Shown: positions 1 to 11,370, counted from the stretch's first letter. The stretch is 64,000 nt of DNA from Agarophyton chilense (GCA_030374765.1 JARGXX010000006.1:558001-622000); one strand, 5' to 3'. Numbers and translations are program-made. Notes: a model not told the origin generated them from the sequence alone.

Positions 1-366
1 GGGAGATGTAAGTTCGCCTCCGTTTGTAGTCTCTCGGCGTAATTCCGAACAATCGGTCCATTTAGTTGTACTCCATGAGCGTTTTTATCACAGAGCCAAG
101 TAAACAGTGCTGCTTCAAGGCGTGGAGCGGCAGGGGTACGATGCTCCTTAAAAAGAAGTGCACATCGTGTTTCGGAATGCTTGCAGTGCGGCGGTGGAGG
201 ACAAAATGCGTGAAATTGTTGCTTGGCTTGGAGTTTCTTTAAGTCGGAATTGTTGGTTTTCCCAGGCAGCAAGGGCTTTCTGTGAGAATTTATGACCGAG
301 ATCGACACGCCTTTTGTGTTCGGCTACGATTTGTTATCGTTGTCGAATGGTCAGCGCTCGCATCAT
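1..366 (-). pseudogene. N-terminal part of a pogo/CENP-B-type transposase, degenerate and cut by the window edge
   Basis: Read on the minus strand from an ATG at 364-366, the sequence gives LTIRQR, a TAA stop, then RRVDLGHKFSQKALAAWENQ followed by ETPSQATISRILSS, which looks like the first helix-turn-helix of the CENP-B/pogo DNA-binding region. After another TAA the reading continues in a shifted frame as LEAALFTWLCDKNAHGVQL, which resembles the second CENP-B HTH repeat. In this family the two HTH units bind the transposon ends, and a DDE domain, which would lie beyond position 1, cuts DNA. Two stops and at least one frameshift make it a pseudogene. The family call rests on my recognition of the HTH pattern, without an alignment. 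Confidence 0.5.
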
Positions 367-703
367 TTTGGGACCATGCCAGTGGAAAGGGGGCTGGGAA
401 TGGCGAAACTAGAAGCAAAGCTTAGCAAGTGGATATAAGTTAAATCCTTGCAGAGACGATTTGAAATATCAAATGAGAAAACTATGCATTGATGTCAGGG
501 TCAACTAGCGAAATTTTTAATGAAAACACAGAGTTACTTTCAAAAGCGGTATGCATGTATGCATCATGCATAATGGCGGGGACTCCGGCTCCGAATCGAC
601 GTCTCTCTCCCCGGAGCCGAGATCTGTATGCGCATATCCGAGTTATGCACATAACGAGACATGACCATAACGGGGAAACACTGTAGTCAGAAACATATAC
701 AGT
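367..703. other. Flank without a gene; ends with the target duplication ACAGT
   Basis: No coding sequence is supported here. The last five bases (699-703, ACAGT) are the left target-site duplication of copia element G and match 11405-11409. Confidence 0.6.
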
Positions 704-1125
704 TGTGGAATTGATAAGGCGGTAGAGCATCCATGGTTGCCTTATGAATTTAATGTGATATATTGAAAAGCACAGTGTTTTGCATTAAGCAAACCTGATC
801 GGGCTACAGGGCCCATTGCGATTATCACCACGAAACCTGATCGGGCTATAGGGCCCGTTGCGATTATCAGCACGACACCTGATCGGGATGTATCGCCAAT
901 TGCTATTATTAGCACGAAACGACAGTCAGTGCCCAAGCGAGCAGGCACATGCACATGACGAAGAGAAAAAAAGAAGACCTAACCTTAGGTTAAGGAAACA
1001 GAGGTGAGACCGCGGAGAGAGCGAGCGGAACCGAGCGTTGTGCTGAATCTTATCTTCGCCTATCCCAGACTCTGTAGATACACCCCATTGTTAATATGAA
1101 TAGTAACGTTGACCGAAACGTTACA
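704..1125 (+). repeat. 5' LTR of copia G
   Basis: A 422-bp terminal repeat starting TGTGGAATTGATAAGG and ending GTTACA. It matches 5596-5997 plus 11371-11404. It contains three imperfect tandem copies of a 42-bp unit (starts at 791, 833 and 875) and an ATG at 1096 that is in frame with gag. Confidence 0.88.
791..916 (+). repeat. Three 42-bp tandem repeats in the LTR of copia G
   Basis: Three imperfect copies, each beginning with a variant of AMACCTGATCGGG, start at 791, 833 and 875. The same array occurs in the 3' LTR at 5683, 5725 and 5767. Tandem repeats in this part of an LTR are often enhancer elements; that role is inferred. Confidence 0.8.
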
Positions 1126-2100
1126 GTTATGGGCCCAGAAGGGTTTGTATCTGCGACATCTATCAGCACATTTAACAACGCGCCGAGATTCGTTACTAAT
1201 GTTACCTCTAAAGTTCGCTACCGAGATACAGTAAGACGATGGATGAGAATGGTGAAGCAATTTCCCAAAGTTGACAAGAATTGGAAAGCCATATGTGAGG
1301 GTGCTGGCCATATCATTTACATGGCATGTGATGAGACCGCCCGACACCTACTGAAGAAAGTGGAAACGTCGGGAATATTATCGTTGGATGGGATGCAAGA
1401 AGATTCTGGAAATGAAGAAATGACTGAAGCTATCCTCCACGGAATTTCCAAAGACAGTCCAACGGAATCCATCAAAAGAGAGGTTAATATATTGACCGCG
1501 ATTCAAAAATGTGAACGGATGGACAATGAGCAAGTGTCCTCGTTTTCTAGCAGATTTACCGGAGCTGTCGCGAGCTATGCCAATCACGCTGCTGGTATCA
1601 GTGACGCAACGAGCAGACAATTTGCTTTATTGATACTTTGGAATGCCAAGCCAACCCTAGACACAATGAATTATTTTTTCTTTCAGCTCACATCATCAAA
1701 CATTTCTGCGCAATAGCAGCCCATGACTCAACTACCTGTATTAGAGAGTGAACTAAAACCATTCTCTGATCTCTTAAATTCTGCAGATGACAGCACTGAT
1801 GCTGAGTACAAGCCCTTGAAGATCAAAGTGAAGGATTCCATGAAGAAGATACAAGACCAACCTTCGTGCAATGTTCCGATGTTCACCATGGAGAATGCAT
1901 CTGAATACCTATCCCATGTGAATGACATGCAGCCGAAGATAAAATTATCAACGCAAGATAGAGTTCAGACTTGCATGCTTGGAAAGAGGAATGAGACAGT
2001 ACAACATGGTCGTGGCCAGTTTATCAAGAAGCTCAAGGAAGAGAGCGCTTGCCGTGCTTGTGGAGAAATAGGCCAATGGTATAGGGACAGAGAAAAGTGA
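1096..2100 (+). pseudogene. gag of copia G
   Basis: One frame runs from ATG 1096 (inside the LTR; ATG 1129 in the primer site is the alternative start) to 2100, broken only by TAG at 1714-1716. It encodes about 334 residues of structural gag protein, which would form the particle that packages element RNA. Near the C-terminus CRACGEIGQWYRD is a damaged zinc knuckle: the expected histidine of C-x2-C-x4-H-x4-C is tryptophan and the last cysteine is absent. The middle is rich in charged helical residues. Protease follows in another frame. The copy is non-functional. Confidence 0.7.
1126..1139 (+). other. Primer-binding site of copia G, initiator tRNA-Met half-molecule type
   Basis: GTTATGGGCCCAGA directly follows the 5' LTR. 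Its complement contains GGGCCCATAAC, the anticodon stem-loop sequence (CAU) of initiator tRNA-Met. Drosophila copia is known to prime from a 5' half of this tRNA at a very similar site. D (58931-58942) and E (44800-44811) have the same arrangement. Confidence 0.7.
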
Positions 2101-2641
2101 AATGAAAATATGAAAAGGAAGCCAGCACATTCAGCAGATTCCTACCGAAAGTCGATGAAGTTAAGTGTGGATCATTATATATGTCGCTTTTTCAGCAGTG
2201 AGGTTAGCCGGGCTCCATCCTGACCTCAGCCCAATCTTAGATGAAGGAGCTCCTACTTCCACAGGTGGCATGGGTGAGGCAACCGCGATGTGCGATGCGC
2301 TTGGTATCTCTCTTACACTAGACCCTCCACGCAACGATTACCTCCATGGTTGGGGTAATACTGCTGCAAATTCCTGGCCAATTATATGTTCGTGGATACT
2401 AGTCATCAATGACGTTAATAGTCGACCTACAGCTATCTTTTTTGATCTCGTCCAGGGATCGTCACCATTTCTGATTGGCCTAGACATCAAGCGATACTTC
2501 GATACACTAAACCGCCCGAAACAATCAACATTTCGTTTTAAACGACCAATGGACTCTGCTGAACGTGTGTTCTTGACGTACATTTGTAATGATGGCGGTG
2601 GTAACGACCGACTCTGTCTGCACATCGTACCACACCGCTAG
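2101..2641 (+). pseudogene. Protease region of copia G
   Basis: The frame at 2165-2641 contains PILDEGAPTSTGG, which I read as the retropepsin active site with DEG where functional enzymes have DTG or DSG. The enzyme would cleave the gag-pol polyprotein. It lies between gag and the integrase zinc region, as expected for copia. The frame does not join either neighbour, so at least one frameshift separates each. No clear flap motif was seen. Confidence 0.5.
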
Positions 2642-2680
2642 TCTACAATACGCACCCTGCTTAGTAGCTCTGGGAGGAAT

Positions 2681-3753
2681 ATGGAGAAGAATGCATTGAA
2701 AAAGATACACCGCTTCACGCACGCCCTCTCTTCAGAAATGAAGGCCATACAGAACGATGCGGATAAATTGAACGACGAACTGTCTCGTGCAGGCGACATT
2801 AAACATGGCGCCTGCGACATATGCGCGTCGACTGGTCAACCTACGTTGCGTAAGAAGATATCGGTTAACCACGTCAACAAAGCATTCAAGGAATCTGTGC
2901 AAGCAGACTCCCTTGTCGCCTACATTGCCGGCGAGAAATACGAAGTGCTGAACATCATAGATGCAGGCATTAGCTATGGCGAACGTGACATTGTTGCAAG
3001 AAGGGACGCGAAAGAGTTGACATGAAGGCTTGAATCGGAATGAATCTACCATCACGGTGCGCCGAAATATTTCAGTGCAGACCCTGAGTTTGAGAAGCCT
3101 GTGCCAACTAAACTCTTATCTTCGAAGACAGACCAGCAAGATCTTCTTTGAAGAACGGCAAAGCCTAGCGGAACAATGGACTGTTCAAATCCATACTATC
3201 TCGTACTGCAAAGGAGAACACGACAGCCACATCCAGAACGCTTTTCGCACGCGCATCATTCCTGAGTAACCTCTTTCACGGAAACTCCACACTGAGCGCG
3301 TTCGAACTAGCAAGAGGATACTAGCCATCAGTTCTGGGAATACCCTCGACACGAGTATCAAAAGAGCTACTCAAAGCACCTAAGCGCACCGCAGCAACAC
3401 GGGCACTACAGAATGTAATGAGGGCGCACAACAACCACTTAATTCAACTGCATTATAGTAACCGAGGCCCTTCCATCTGGGTATATTATGATACCTCAAA
3501 GCAGAATGATCCTGTTCGATGGATCAAAGCCACAGTAATCGACTCTAAGCCATTCTACGTACGTTGTAGGAGATCTAATAGAGGAACTCCAATGAGAGTG
3601 GCAAATGAGCACATTAGACTCGTATCGGAAGGGAAGCTGGCGGAAGAATTACAGGAAGGAATCCTGGAAGATATCCTCGCCGAGGACACACCCACTACAG
3701 CTTTCGAGGAGGAACCAGATGATGTGTAAGAGCACACCCAATCCGAACAGATA
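2681..3753 (+). pseudogene. Integrase of copia G, frameshifted
   Basis: 2681-3025 encodes HRFTHALSSEM then CDICASTGQP, the HHCC zinc module, followed by VQADSLVAYIAGEKYEVLN, which holds the first catalytic aspartate of the integrase core. The rest of the core lies in scattered frames up to about 3400. 3418-3729 encodes the C-terminal region, with WVYYDTSKQNDPVRWIKATV and RVANEHIRLV. The enzyme would join element cDNA to host DNA. Several frameshifts and stops make it a pseudogene. Confidence 0.65.
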
Positions 3754-4980
3754 ATGGTAGACGTCTTCGGCCCAGAAAGCCTAACATCCTACGAAGAATT
3801 AGAACCTTCGACGACACATTCTTCTTTCTTCGCTAGAAAATTCACCGGAGATCCTAAGCGAGATATTGGGCAGTCTATTGTTCAGAGCCCTAATGAAGAT
3901 GCCGACATAGAGCTTAAATCAAACGAACAGCATGTTCTGAACGAGATTTATAATGCGGTTGGTAGCGCACAGGTTATTCAAAAAAATGGACTGTGCACCG
4001 CAATGGATATTGGACAAAATGGTCGACGAGGAACTAGAAAAGGCTCCGAGAGGAGCCTACGTCGAGGTCCCTGAATGCACAGTACCTTGACACGCGAATG
4101 TGATTGGCTCACATATGGTGTACAAAATAAAGAGCGAGGAGAAGGACAAGAAGCGCATGAAAGCTAGGCTTTGTCCGCATAGCAAGAGAGAAGGAGAGAA
4201 AGAGAATATTCGAAATGATTCGGCAAATGCCCAGTTCGACATCATACGTATTGTCCTCTCATTCTATACGATTCTCAAGTTTTACCTTGGATGTATCGAC
4301 ATCAAGGGTACTTATCTTCAGAGTGGACCAATCAAACGCGAACTGTATGTTCGACCTCCTCACGAATGGAGAGGGAAACGAAATACAATATGGAAAATAA
4401 TCAAGCTACCATATGGGATCAGCGAGGCTCGACGGCAGTGGGCTACAGTGATAGATAATTGGCTTTTGTCTGATGCAAACTTTCATAGAGCGTTTGGAGT
4501 GAGCCAGCTGTACATACGACAGAGAACGAATGGGAATATCAAGATGATACTCGCAAAGCTCACGGACGATCTACTGGTCTCTCGTTCAGATCAAGACATG
4601 CAAGAGTTCACTAATGAGATTCGTTCAAGGTTTAAGATCAGTTAAACCATCGTTCATGACGAGATGAAATTCTTCGGATGCACTATCAGACAATTAAAGG
4701 ATTTTACCATACAATTGTCTATGGAAGAATACGAAAAGGATATTTAGGCCGTTAACATCAGCAAATCCAGAAAGCTCATGAAGAAAGATAGGGCCTTAGC
4801 GCATGAGATTGGGTCATATCGCAAGAGGGCTGGAGAACTTATTTGGCTCGGATGCTGAGCATTACCCCAAGCAGCATTCTATGGTTCATTGATGCAGCAG
4901 AGAATTCCACAATTGACAGTCGCTCATCTGTTAGACGCCAATCTAACACTTTCTGAACTTCGCAATCTACGACCTGTGAT
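3754..4980 (+). pseudogene. Reverse transcriptase of copia G
   Basis: After a linker (3754-4074) the frame 4100-4645 encodes the copia reverse transcriptase core: DIKGTYLQSGPIKRELYVRP, LPYGISEARRQW and the catalytic box KLTDDLLVSRS (T-D-D where Y-V-D-D is usual). It stops at 4643, and the thumb region (KFFGCTIRQL onward) continues with further stops to about 4980. It would copy the element RNA into DNA. At least three stops and a frameshift are present. Confidence 0.75.
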
Positions 4981-5564
4981 TACATTTCAACGCCCAGGGG
5001 GTACGATTACATCTGGTAAGGTCATCTCTTTTTCGGATGCTTCGTTTAACACATCAAAAAGCCAGCAGTACTGAAAAACAGGGTTTGTCTGCGGTCACAT
5101 GGTATAGAACAACGGACGGAACTGAATCTCAATCTCATCTCATTGATTGGGCCAGCATTAAGCAAGGAAAAGTTTTATATTCATCGTATGGAGCAGATAT
5201 CATTGCATGCACCGACGCCGACGAGAGAGGGTTTCATATCAAAGGAACAATGAAATCTATATTTCCTGCAGACCCATTCCCGCATATTCTCAACGTTGAT
5301 TCGAAGCGACTGTTTGATACAATTTCTACTCTGCACAAAGGCAAAGAGTATAGAGTGAGACAGACGGTACAGCGCATCAGAGATTCTTTTGAAACAAGGG
5401 AACTCAACACACTACGTTGGATCCAAGGGAAGGTCAATATCGTAGATACTCTGAAGAAATATAACCCGGTATCTCACCTTATGCTGAATCGAGTCGCAGC
5501 TACAGGTATACTCCTTCTACTCGACCATAAATCATTCTCATTGAGAAGTAATACATGGACGTAG
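4981..5564 (+). pseudogene. RNase H of copia G
   Basis: SFSDASFN (about 5027-5050) carries the first acidic residue. A frameshift near 5070 moves to a frame with DWASIKQGKVLYSSYGADI, then ILNVDSKRLFDTIS (catalytic aspartate) and RWIQGKVNIVDTLKKYNP. This domain would degrade the RNA strand during cDNA synthesis. It ends 31 bp before the 3' LTR. Confidence 0.7.
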
Positions 5565-5583
5565 TTGCACCAATACTTACTGC

Positions 5584-5595
5584 AACTGGGGGGTA
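5584..5595 (+). other. Polypurine tract of copia G
   Basis: The bases ACTGGGGGGTA lie directly before the 3' LTR at 5596, the usual place for plus-strand cDNA priming. Confidence 0.65.
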
Positions 5596-5997
5596 TGTTG
5601 AACTGATGAGGCGGTAGAGCAGCCATGGTTGCCTTACGAATTTAATGTTCTATATTGAAAAGTACATTGTTTTGCATTAAGCAAACCTGATCGGGCTAAA
5701 GAGCCCAATGCAATTATCAGCACAAAACCTGATCGGGCTATAAGGCCCGTTGCGATTATCAGCACAACACCTGATCGGGATGTATCCCCCATTGCTATTA
5801 TTAGCACGAAACGACAGTCAGTGCCCAAGCGAACAGGCACAAGCACATGACGAAGAAGACATAAGAAGACCTAGCCTAAGGTCCTGTAAACAGAGGTGAG
5901 CACGCGAAGAGAGCGAGCGGAACCGAGTGAGCGGAACCAAGCGTTGTGCTGAATCTAATATTTGCCTATCCCAGACTCTGTAAATACACCTCACTGT
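5596..5997 (+). repeat. 3' LTR of copia G, first part
   Basis: Begins TGTTGAACTGATGAGG and follows the 5' LTR closely up to the base matching 1091. It has the same three 42-bp repeats (5683-5808) and a small duplication around 5926-5938. The last five bases, 5993-5997 (ACTGT), are one of the two target duplications made by element F. Confidence 0.88.
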
Positions 5998-6169
5998 AGT
6001 AGCGTGAAGATCGGTCGTTCGTGCCCCCCCCGGTTTCCGGCGAGGCACCGCCGCCGTCGCTCGTTTATTTGTACACCCAGGGTGCTTGTGTCGGCCCCGC
6101 CACTGTAAAGTGGCCCGGTGATTGGCACTGATATTTGAACCCAGTGTGCGCCTGTCATATTGCGTCACA
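5998..6169 (-). repeat. 3' LTR of copia F
   Basis: A 172-bp repeat matching 11191-11365 with small indels and scattered substitutions. The plus-strand sequence begins AGTAGCGTGAAG (T to A at the first base) and ends GCGTCACA. Confidence 0.85.
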
Positions 6170-6570
6170 CCATCCCTCGAAGGGATCGTTGATGTTATCA
6201 ACTCTCTTCGCATCACCTCCAAGCAAGTACATTGCTTAGTCTAGCTCATCACCCGTGCGCACAGGAATTTGTTTTCAACAACATGAGCATCTTCGACACG
6301 ACAGATAGCTAATCTCAATAAACGTGACAGCGACCTAGAATTAGAGAAATACAAAGACGTTTGCTACCGTTAAAAACCTTCGATGGAAGTTAAAACCATG
6401 TAGGAGAAAGAACTTCACACAAGAAAAAGGTATAGCCTCACGTATAGTACCAAAGCATATGAATCTGTAACAAAATAGGATAGGAATTCACAAAACACAC
6501 ATCAGAAACACAAAGGAAAAGAAAACATAGTAAGAATGAGACAAGTCAGTTGAGGTTAGTGATCGAAGTG
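6170..6570 (-). other. Polypurine tract and 3' untranslated region of copia F
   Basis: On the minus strand GAGGGATGG lies directly before the 3' LTR (plus strand 6170-6178) and is the likely polypurine tract. The remaining bases up to the RNase H stop hold no gene. Confidence 0.5.
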
Positions 6571-7164
6571 CTACATCAAGATGCCAAACAAAGGGAGAAG
6601 CTTTTGTAAGTCTTGGTACGACAATGACTTAGTCAACAGGTCTGCAGGTTGCTGAGAAGATTCTACTTGAATGAGGTCAACAACTCCAGAATCAACGAGA
6701 TCCTTCACATGGTGGAAACGAATAGAGATGTGCTTATTCCTATCCGTGAACTTGTCGTTCTTCGCCATGGATCCCGCAGCTGAGCTATTAGTGTGCATCT
6801 TCACCGGATACAGTTCTGGTTCCGAGCTTAAATCCTCATTATAAACAAGCTCCCAGAACACTCTGCGAAGCCATAAAACGTTCCGTGCACTCTGTGGAAG
6901 AGCGATATACTCAGCCTCTTCAGACGAAAGTGCAACGATACTCTGTCTCTTTGAACTCCACATAATCGGAGCGTTGTTCACCTGTACCAGATACCCTGTC
7001 TTTGACCTTCTATTCTCTTTGCACCCAGCCCAATCGGAGTCGCAAAAGGCTTCCAGGGGCCCCTTGCTCATCGACGGAAATGCAAGTCGATAATGTTTCG
7101 TTCGCAATAGATACATAACCATTCGCTTCAAAAGCATCCAGTGACGTTGAGTAGCCTCATGCAC
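6571..7164 (-). pseudogene. RNase H of copia F
   Basis: This is a 197-codon open stretch with FCDSDWAGCKENRRSKTGYL (first aspartate), WSSKRQSIVALSSEEAEYIA (glutamate), a region around KMHTNSSAAGSM where the third acidic residue should be (here N), and RHVKD-like RFHHVKDLVDSG before the C-terminal QPADLLTKSL. It is the last domain of a copia polyprotein. It is open but out of frame with the reverse transcriptase upstream, and the change of the third acid to N suggests it is inactive. Confidence 0.75.
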
Positions 7165-8038
7165 TTTCCTTGCTAGATGTGAAGCGGCGTAGGATATGTC
7201 AGGACGGGTGAATACCGCTATGTACAGGATGTATCCGACGAGAGAACGGTATACGTTGTGCTCCCTCCGTCCAATAAGGGTTCATCCTCATACCTATTCC
7301 TCAAGTCTTACGTTGTAGGTAGTGGAGTACGGACCGAATTCATGTGTCGCAGTCCGTGTTCCTTAGCAATTCGTTAGATGTACTTGGATTGATCCAGAAA
7401 CATTCCATCCCTTGAACGAGTAATACTCCAACCAATTAAGAGTTTCGCAGGACCAAGGCACTGCACTTTGAACGTTGACATCATTTGTTCCTTGAAGTCA
7501 GCCATAAGAGAATTTTAGGACGAACCAAACATGATGTCGTCAACCACAACGACCATGTTTAGAAAGGATCCATCGTCCGACTTGTAGAGGTAAAGTCTGT
7601 GATCGCTCTTCGAATTTTTGAAACCCATCTGGAGAAGAACATCATGAAAAAGAGATCCCCAGATCTTACTTTCTTGTACCGACCCGTACATTGACTTGAG
7701 GAGTAAGCAGACCTTTCCCGGTTGATACGATGTTCCACTGGAGTTAGTAGGTTGTTCGATAATCAATGGCTTGTCCATATCACCATAAAGGTATGCGTTG
7801 CTAATGTCCATTGTGTCCAGGAGCAAGTCCTTTGCAGCAGCTTTTGCAATGAGGAGGCGAATAGTTTCATGACGGGCTACTGGTGCGTAGATGTCATCTG
7901 GATTGTAGTCGAGGAAAGGGAGTTGCTTGTCTCCTCAAACGACACAGCGAGCTTTGTGAAGCTACTGTTGCATGTCAGCTGTATCCTTGCGAATGAATGT
8001 CCACAAGTGTGGTATGGGCTTCATTTCATGTCCGGGTT
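7165..8038 (-). pseudogene. Reverse transcriptase of copia F
   Basis: 7515-7826 encodes MDISNAYLYGDMDKPLIIEQ, LLKSMYGSVQESKIWG and the catalytic region NMVVVVDDIMFGSS (V-V-D-D). The part between 7165 and 7514 continues the thumb (ADFKEQMMSTFKVQCLGPAK) with several stops. It would synthesise element cDNA. Frame differs from both integrase and RNase H, so there are at least two frameshifts. Confidence 0.75.
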
Positions 8039-9301
8039 TCAGTCTACACATTCCCATATGCCACGATCGATCAAGGCGTCAAATTCTCGATCGATGGCTT
8101 CTGCCCATTCCTTGACCTTCCGGGCTTCCTCGAACGATTTCGGGATGCCTGTATCGGTAGTAGACCTTGCCTTTGCGGCCATACAATGTATGAGAGAAGT
8201 TTCCATGTGATCTTCACCCTCATCGTCCCCTTCGAGTTCAGCTTCTTGGCGGTTGCGAGAAGTGAAATCGATTAAGTCGGGTAGGGAAGGTAATCGATCC
8301 GGTGTGGATGTCCGAAAATATGACAGGCGGGTGTTGATGATTTTATCCCATTGTGGCACATAAATGCGCAATAGGGTTCTCGGACTCTCCATTCCCACGA
8401 AGTGTCCAAGCACAGCGCGTGGTAGAAACTTCTTGTGCGAAGCAGTGTCGGACCGATATATGTAGGCGTGACCTTGCTGTCCAAAGGGTAGGAGATGCTC
8501 CAAGTTCAGTTATTTACCAAACCAAAGCGAGTGTGGAGTGTACATGTTAACTCTTGCACAGGGGAGACGGTTCCGTAACCAGCTTGCGTGGTTAATTGCT
8601 TCCTCCCAAAGGAGTTCAGGGAGTTCAGAAGCGAATAGCAAGGTTCTGGCTGTTGTCCAGAGATTCAGGATGAGTTTCTCAGCTGCGCCATTCGATTGAT
8701 GTGCGTAAGGCGGTGAGTACTCCAGGAGTATACCGTTGTCTTCACAAAACGCGATATGTTCGTTAGAGATGTTTTCACCCGCTCGATTTAATCGAATACG
8801 ATACATGCCGCAGTTGATCAGCTCGTTCTCGGCAAGTGCTTTGTAGCGCTTGATGCACAAGAAGTTATATGACTTGTTGGAGAAGAAGTACACAGTTGAA
8901 TGTCTCGTTTTGTCGTCAAGAATGGCCAGTAAGTACGATGATCCATTAGATGACACGGTACTAATCGGATCAGAGATGTCAATGTGAGTCAGTTCGAGAG
9001 GTTTCTGAGTAACAGAGTGCTTCTCGTACACTGGAGCACGACGTGTTGCGGCTTCCTTGCAAGAAGTACAGTCTATTGTCTCAATGTCCTCCTTTGTGAA
9101 GTGAGGAATGCCATAGGTGGAGTGGGATGCCGCAATCATTCGGTTTTGTCCGGGATGTCCAAGCTTTTCATGCCAAAGCTTGGCGTCGTCCTTGAAAGAG
9201 GCCCGAGCGGCTGTGAGATTGCTCCTTCTTACCGGTTTGGGTAAGGGATATAAACCGTCGTTGAATTGAGACTCGTAGAGACAAGTCTTATGATTCTTGT
9301 C
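8039..9301 (-). pseudogene. Integrase of copia F
   Basis: In the same frame as gag and protease, the sequence shows LWHEKLGHPGQNRM and CTSCKEA (HHCC zinc module), LTHIDISDP (first catalytic D), FCEDNGILLEYSPPYAHQSN and GAAEK (catalytic E). The second catalytic aspartate is changed: the RTDNG-like motif reads RLNRAGEN. TAA at 8510-8512 and TAG at 8039-8041 interrupt it. The tail 8039-8503 (WAEAIDREFDALIDRGIWE) leads into the reverse transcriptase. Confidence 0.75.
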
Positions 9302-10460
9302 TCAGATCTTCACACCATCAAAAGAGTCCGTGTGTTCGAAGTCGATCTTCACCAACTTTGTAAGATCGTGGAGTGAGACGAGGTTGTCGGTGAAATTTGG
9401 TGTGTGCTTTGCATGAAGCAACAAACCGTCACCAATGGGGAGTTTGATCGTCCCGGCTCCGACGATAGGAGATAGGCCGTCAGATGTCTCGACCAATCCA
9501 GTCCTCTTCTCCTGGTAGTCCCAGAAGAAATTTTTGTCGAAGACAAAGACCGAGTTTGCACCTGAGTCCAGCCAAGTATGCATCTCCCTGTCGTACTCCG
9601 AAGCAATGAAACGGGATTTAGTGGGAACAAAGAATCCCACACGTCTGTTAGGGGTGTTGTTGTTCTGGTAGTTGTTCCTACCAGGGCTTCGATTGTTCCA
9701 GTTGTTCCACGAGTTCGTAATGTTATTATCCTTTCGTGTGAACGAGGGACCACGGTTTGTGTTATTTGAGTTGTTGTTAGAAGGACGCGATCGGCAATCT
9801 CTGCGGATGTGGCCAGTCTTGCCGCACGCCCAACATTTGACTCCTAACTTCTTTCTGAAGTTCCTCTGTTGACGAGCCTTTCGTGCCCCAAGCCGGGGAA
9901 TAGACTCTTTAGTGTTGTTTGTAAAGGTTACAGGGGTTTGAATTTGATCCCTTGTTCGCCTGCGATCTAGCTCCGACTTCACGAGGGCCACGACTTGATC
10001 ATACGACATGCTGGTCGCATCTGGCAAGAGAGTGATGGCCATGAGTGAGTCGGGCAGAGATCGTAAGAGCACAGCAGTCTTTTCCATGTCGGGGATACGA
10101 TCGTTCAGTCGTGCCAGCTCGAGGAATGTCTTTTCCATTTTCGTGATATGTTTGGTGAAGTCATCCTTGTCATTGAATACCAAGGTTGATAATCGTTGAC
10201 GAAGGTTCATCTTGGACTGAAGATTGTCCTTCTGGTACGTGCTATCTAGCTTCTGCCATACCTCTCTTGCGGTAGACGACGCCTGTTCAATAATGGAGCT
10301 GACTGTTACGATTGGTTCCAGTCCGAGATTTTGTACGATTGTGGACCGAGCTTTGCGATTGTGCTCATCCCACCTTCGTCGTGCTTGTTGACTTGCACTT
10401 TCGGCGGGAGATCTTCATCCAATACATGCAAAGTTGTGTCAGCATGCATAAAATCACGGA
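9302..10460 (-). pseudogene. gag and protease of copia F
   Basis: From about 10410 the minus-strand frame reads WDEHNRKARSTIVQNLGLEP, then REVWQKLDSTYQKDN, the copia gag (UBN2-type) capsid pattern. CWACGKTGHIRRDC (about 9818-9835) is an intact CCHC zinc knuckle. An Asn-rich linker leads to the protease motif WLDSGANSVF (D-S-G). The frame ends with TGA at 9302-9304 and then continues into integrase. The true start upstream of 10410 is lost: a TGA and disturbed frame occur near 10425. Confidence 0.75.
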
Positions 10461-11172
10461 CGTATATACACCATGTTTAATAGTCGTGAGGTCTCATAAG
10501 TCTTGAAAATCTCTGACGTTCTTCGCTTTTCGTAGGTTCTATTCTTCTTAGCTTCTCTCTTCTTTCTTTTTCTACTTCTTCTTAATCTTCTTCTTCACCG
10601 GTCCACTACAGGGAGAGCAGTGTTCTAACTTAAGACGCCTTGACCAACCCTAGGTATTCAAGCTCAATACCGTAGCCAGAGGTCCCTTCTTTTTGGCAGC
10701 TAACACCCTGATTAAGCAGAGACCTGAACGAGACTTCAACGTCAAAGATACAGGGAGTCAACCGTGGCTAACAATTTCGATGAAAATATATTGCGTAGTT
10801 GCACCGAATCTTCAATTTGAGAGCGAATTATTATCGGTCGACTGCCTCACGGTTGAATTTGGTCGTAGGCGGAAGTTTGTTTCGACCTGTTGATTATTTG
10901 CTAGTAACGAAGTATTACAGCCCTGAGCGAAAGTGATGCACGCTGTCAATGATTAGAAAGAGAGGTACTAAGTTCATTTCCGCATCGAAGGGCAAACTTC
11001 TGCAGCTGTTGAATGCAAAAGAAAACGCGTTCGCGCGTTGCAGCCCGAACAAGAGCTGAAGGGTCGAATGTGTGCAAGGCAGCGGTTGGGGTAAGGCGCA
11101 AAAGGGAGAATTCGAGAGAGTATGTACGGGAGGGAGAGCTGGGGATGCGCGCGTCCTGGGAGAATCGCTTTC
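10461..11172 (-). other. 5' leader of copia F, no gene
   Basis: Between gag and the primer-binding site no coding sequence is supported. A pyrimidine-rich run (plus strand 10551-10597, mostly TTCTTCTT) stands out; it is purine-rich in the element transcript. Confidence 0.5.
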
Positions 11173-11190
11173 CCCAGGGCGATGGTACCA
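11173..11190 (-). other. Primer-binding site of copia F
   Basis: Directly inside the 5' LTR the minus strand reads TGGTACCATCGCCCTGGG. Its complement ends in CCA and is spaced like a tRNA 3' end (acceptor strand, discriminator A, CCA). The tRNA is not identified. Confidence 0.65.
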
Positions 11191-11365
11191 TGTAGCGTGA
11201 AGATCGGTCGTTCGTTGCCTCCCCAGTTTCCGGCGAGGCACCGCCGCCGTCGCTCGTTTATTTGTACACCCAAACGGGTGCTTTTGTCGGCCCCGCCATT
11301 GTAAAGTGGCCCGGTGATTGGCACTGATATTTGCACCCAGTGTGCGCGTGTCATATTGCGTCACA
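11191..11365 (-). repeat. 5' LTR of copia F
   Basis: A 175-bp repeat, TGTAGCG to TCACA on the plus strand, paired with 5998-6169 and followed by the target duplication ACTGT (11366-11370). Confidence 0.87.
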
Positions 11366-11370
11366 ACTGT

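Larger units (their letters stand above)
5998..11365 (-). mobile_element. Copia element F, minus strand, inserted in the 3' LTR of G
   Basis: A 5368-bp Ty1/copia element read on the minus strand, with short LTRs at 5998-6169 (3') and 11191-11365 (5'). The target duplication ACTGT is at 5993-5997 and 11366-11370. LTRs run TGTAGCGTGAAG to GCGTCACA on the plus strand; the left copy has A in place of the first T. Gag, protease and integrase are in one frame with three stops; reverse transcriptase and RNase H are in others. Older than A and B by LTR divergence, but younger than G, which it interrupts. Confidence 0.9.

Noticed and set aside
5998..6169. 170-bp repeat first taken as a SINE or MITE (second copy at 11191)
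   Set aside because: The two copies are in direct orientation, start TG and end CA, flank copia coding sequence and have matching ACTGT duplications, so they are the LTRs of F.
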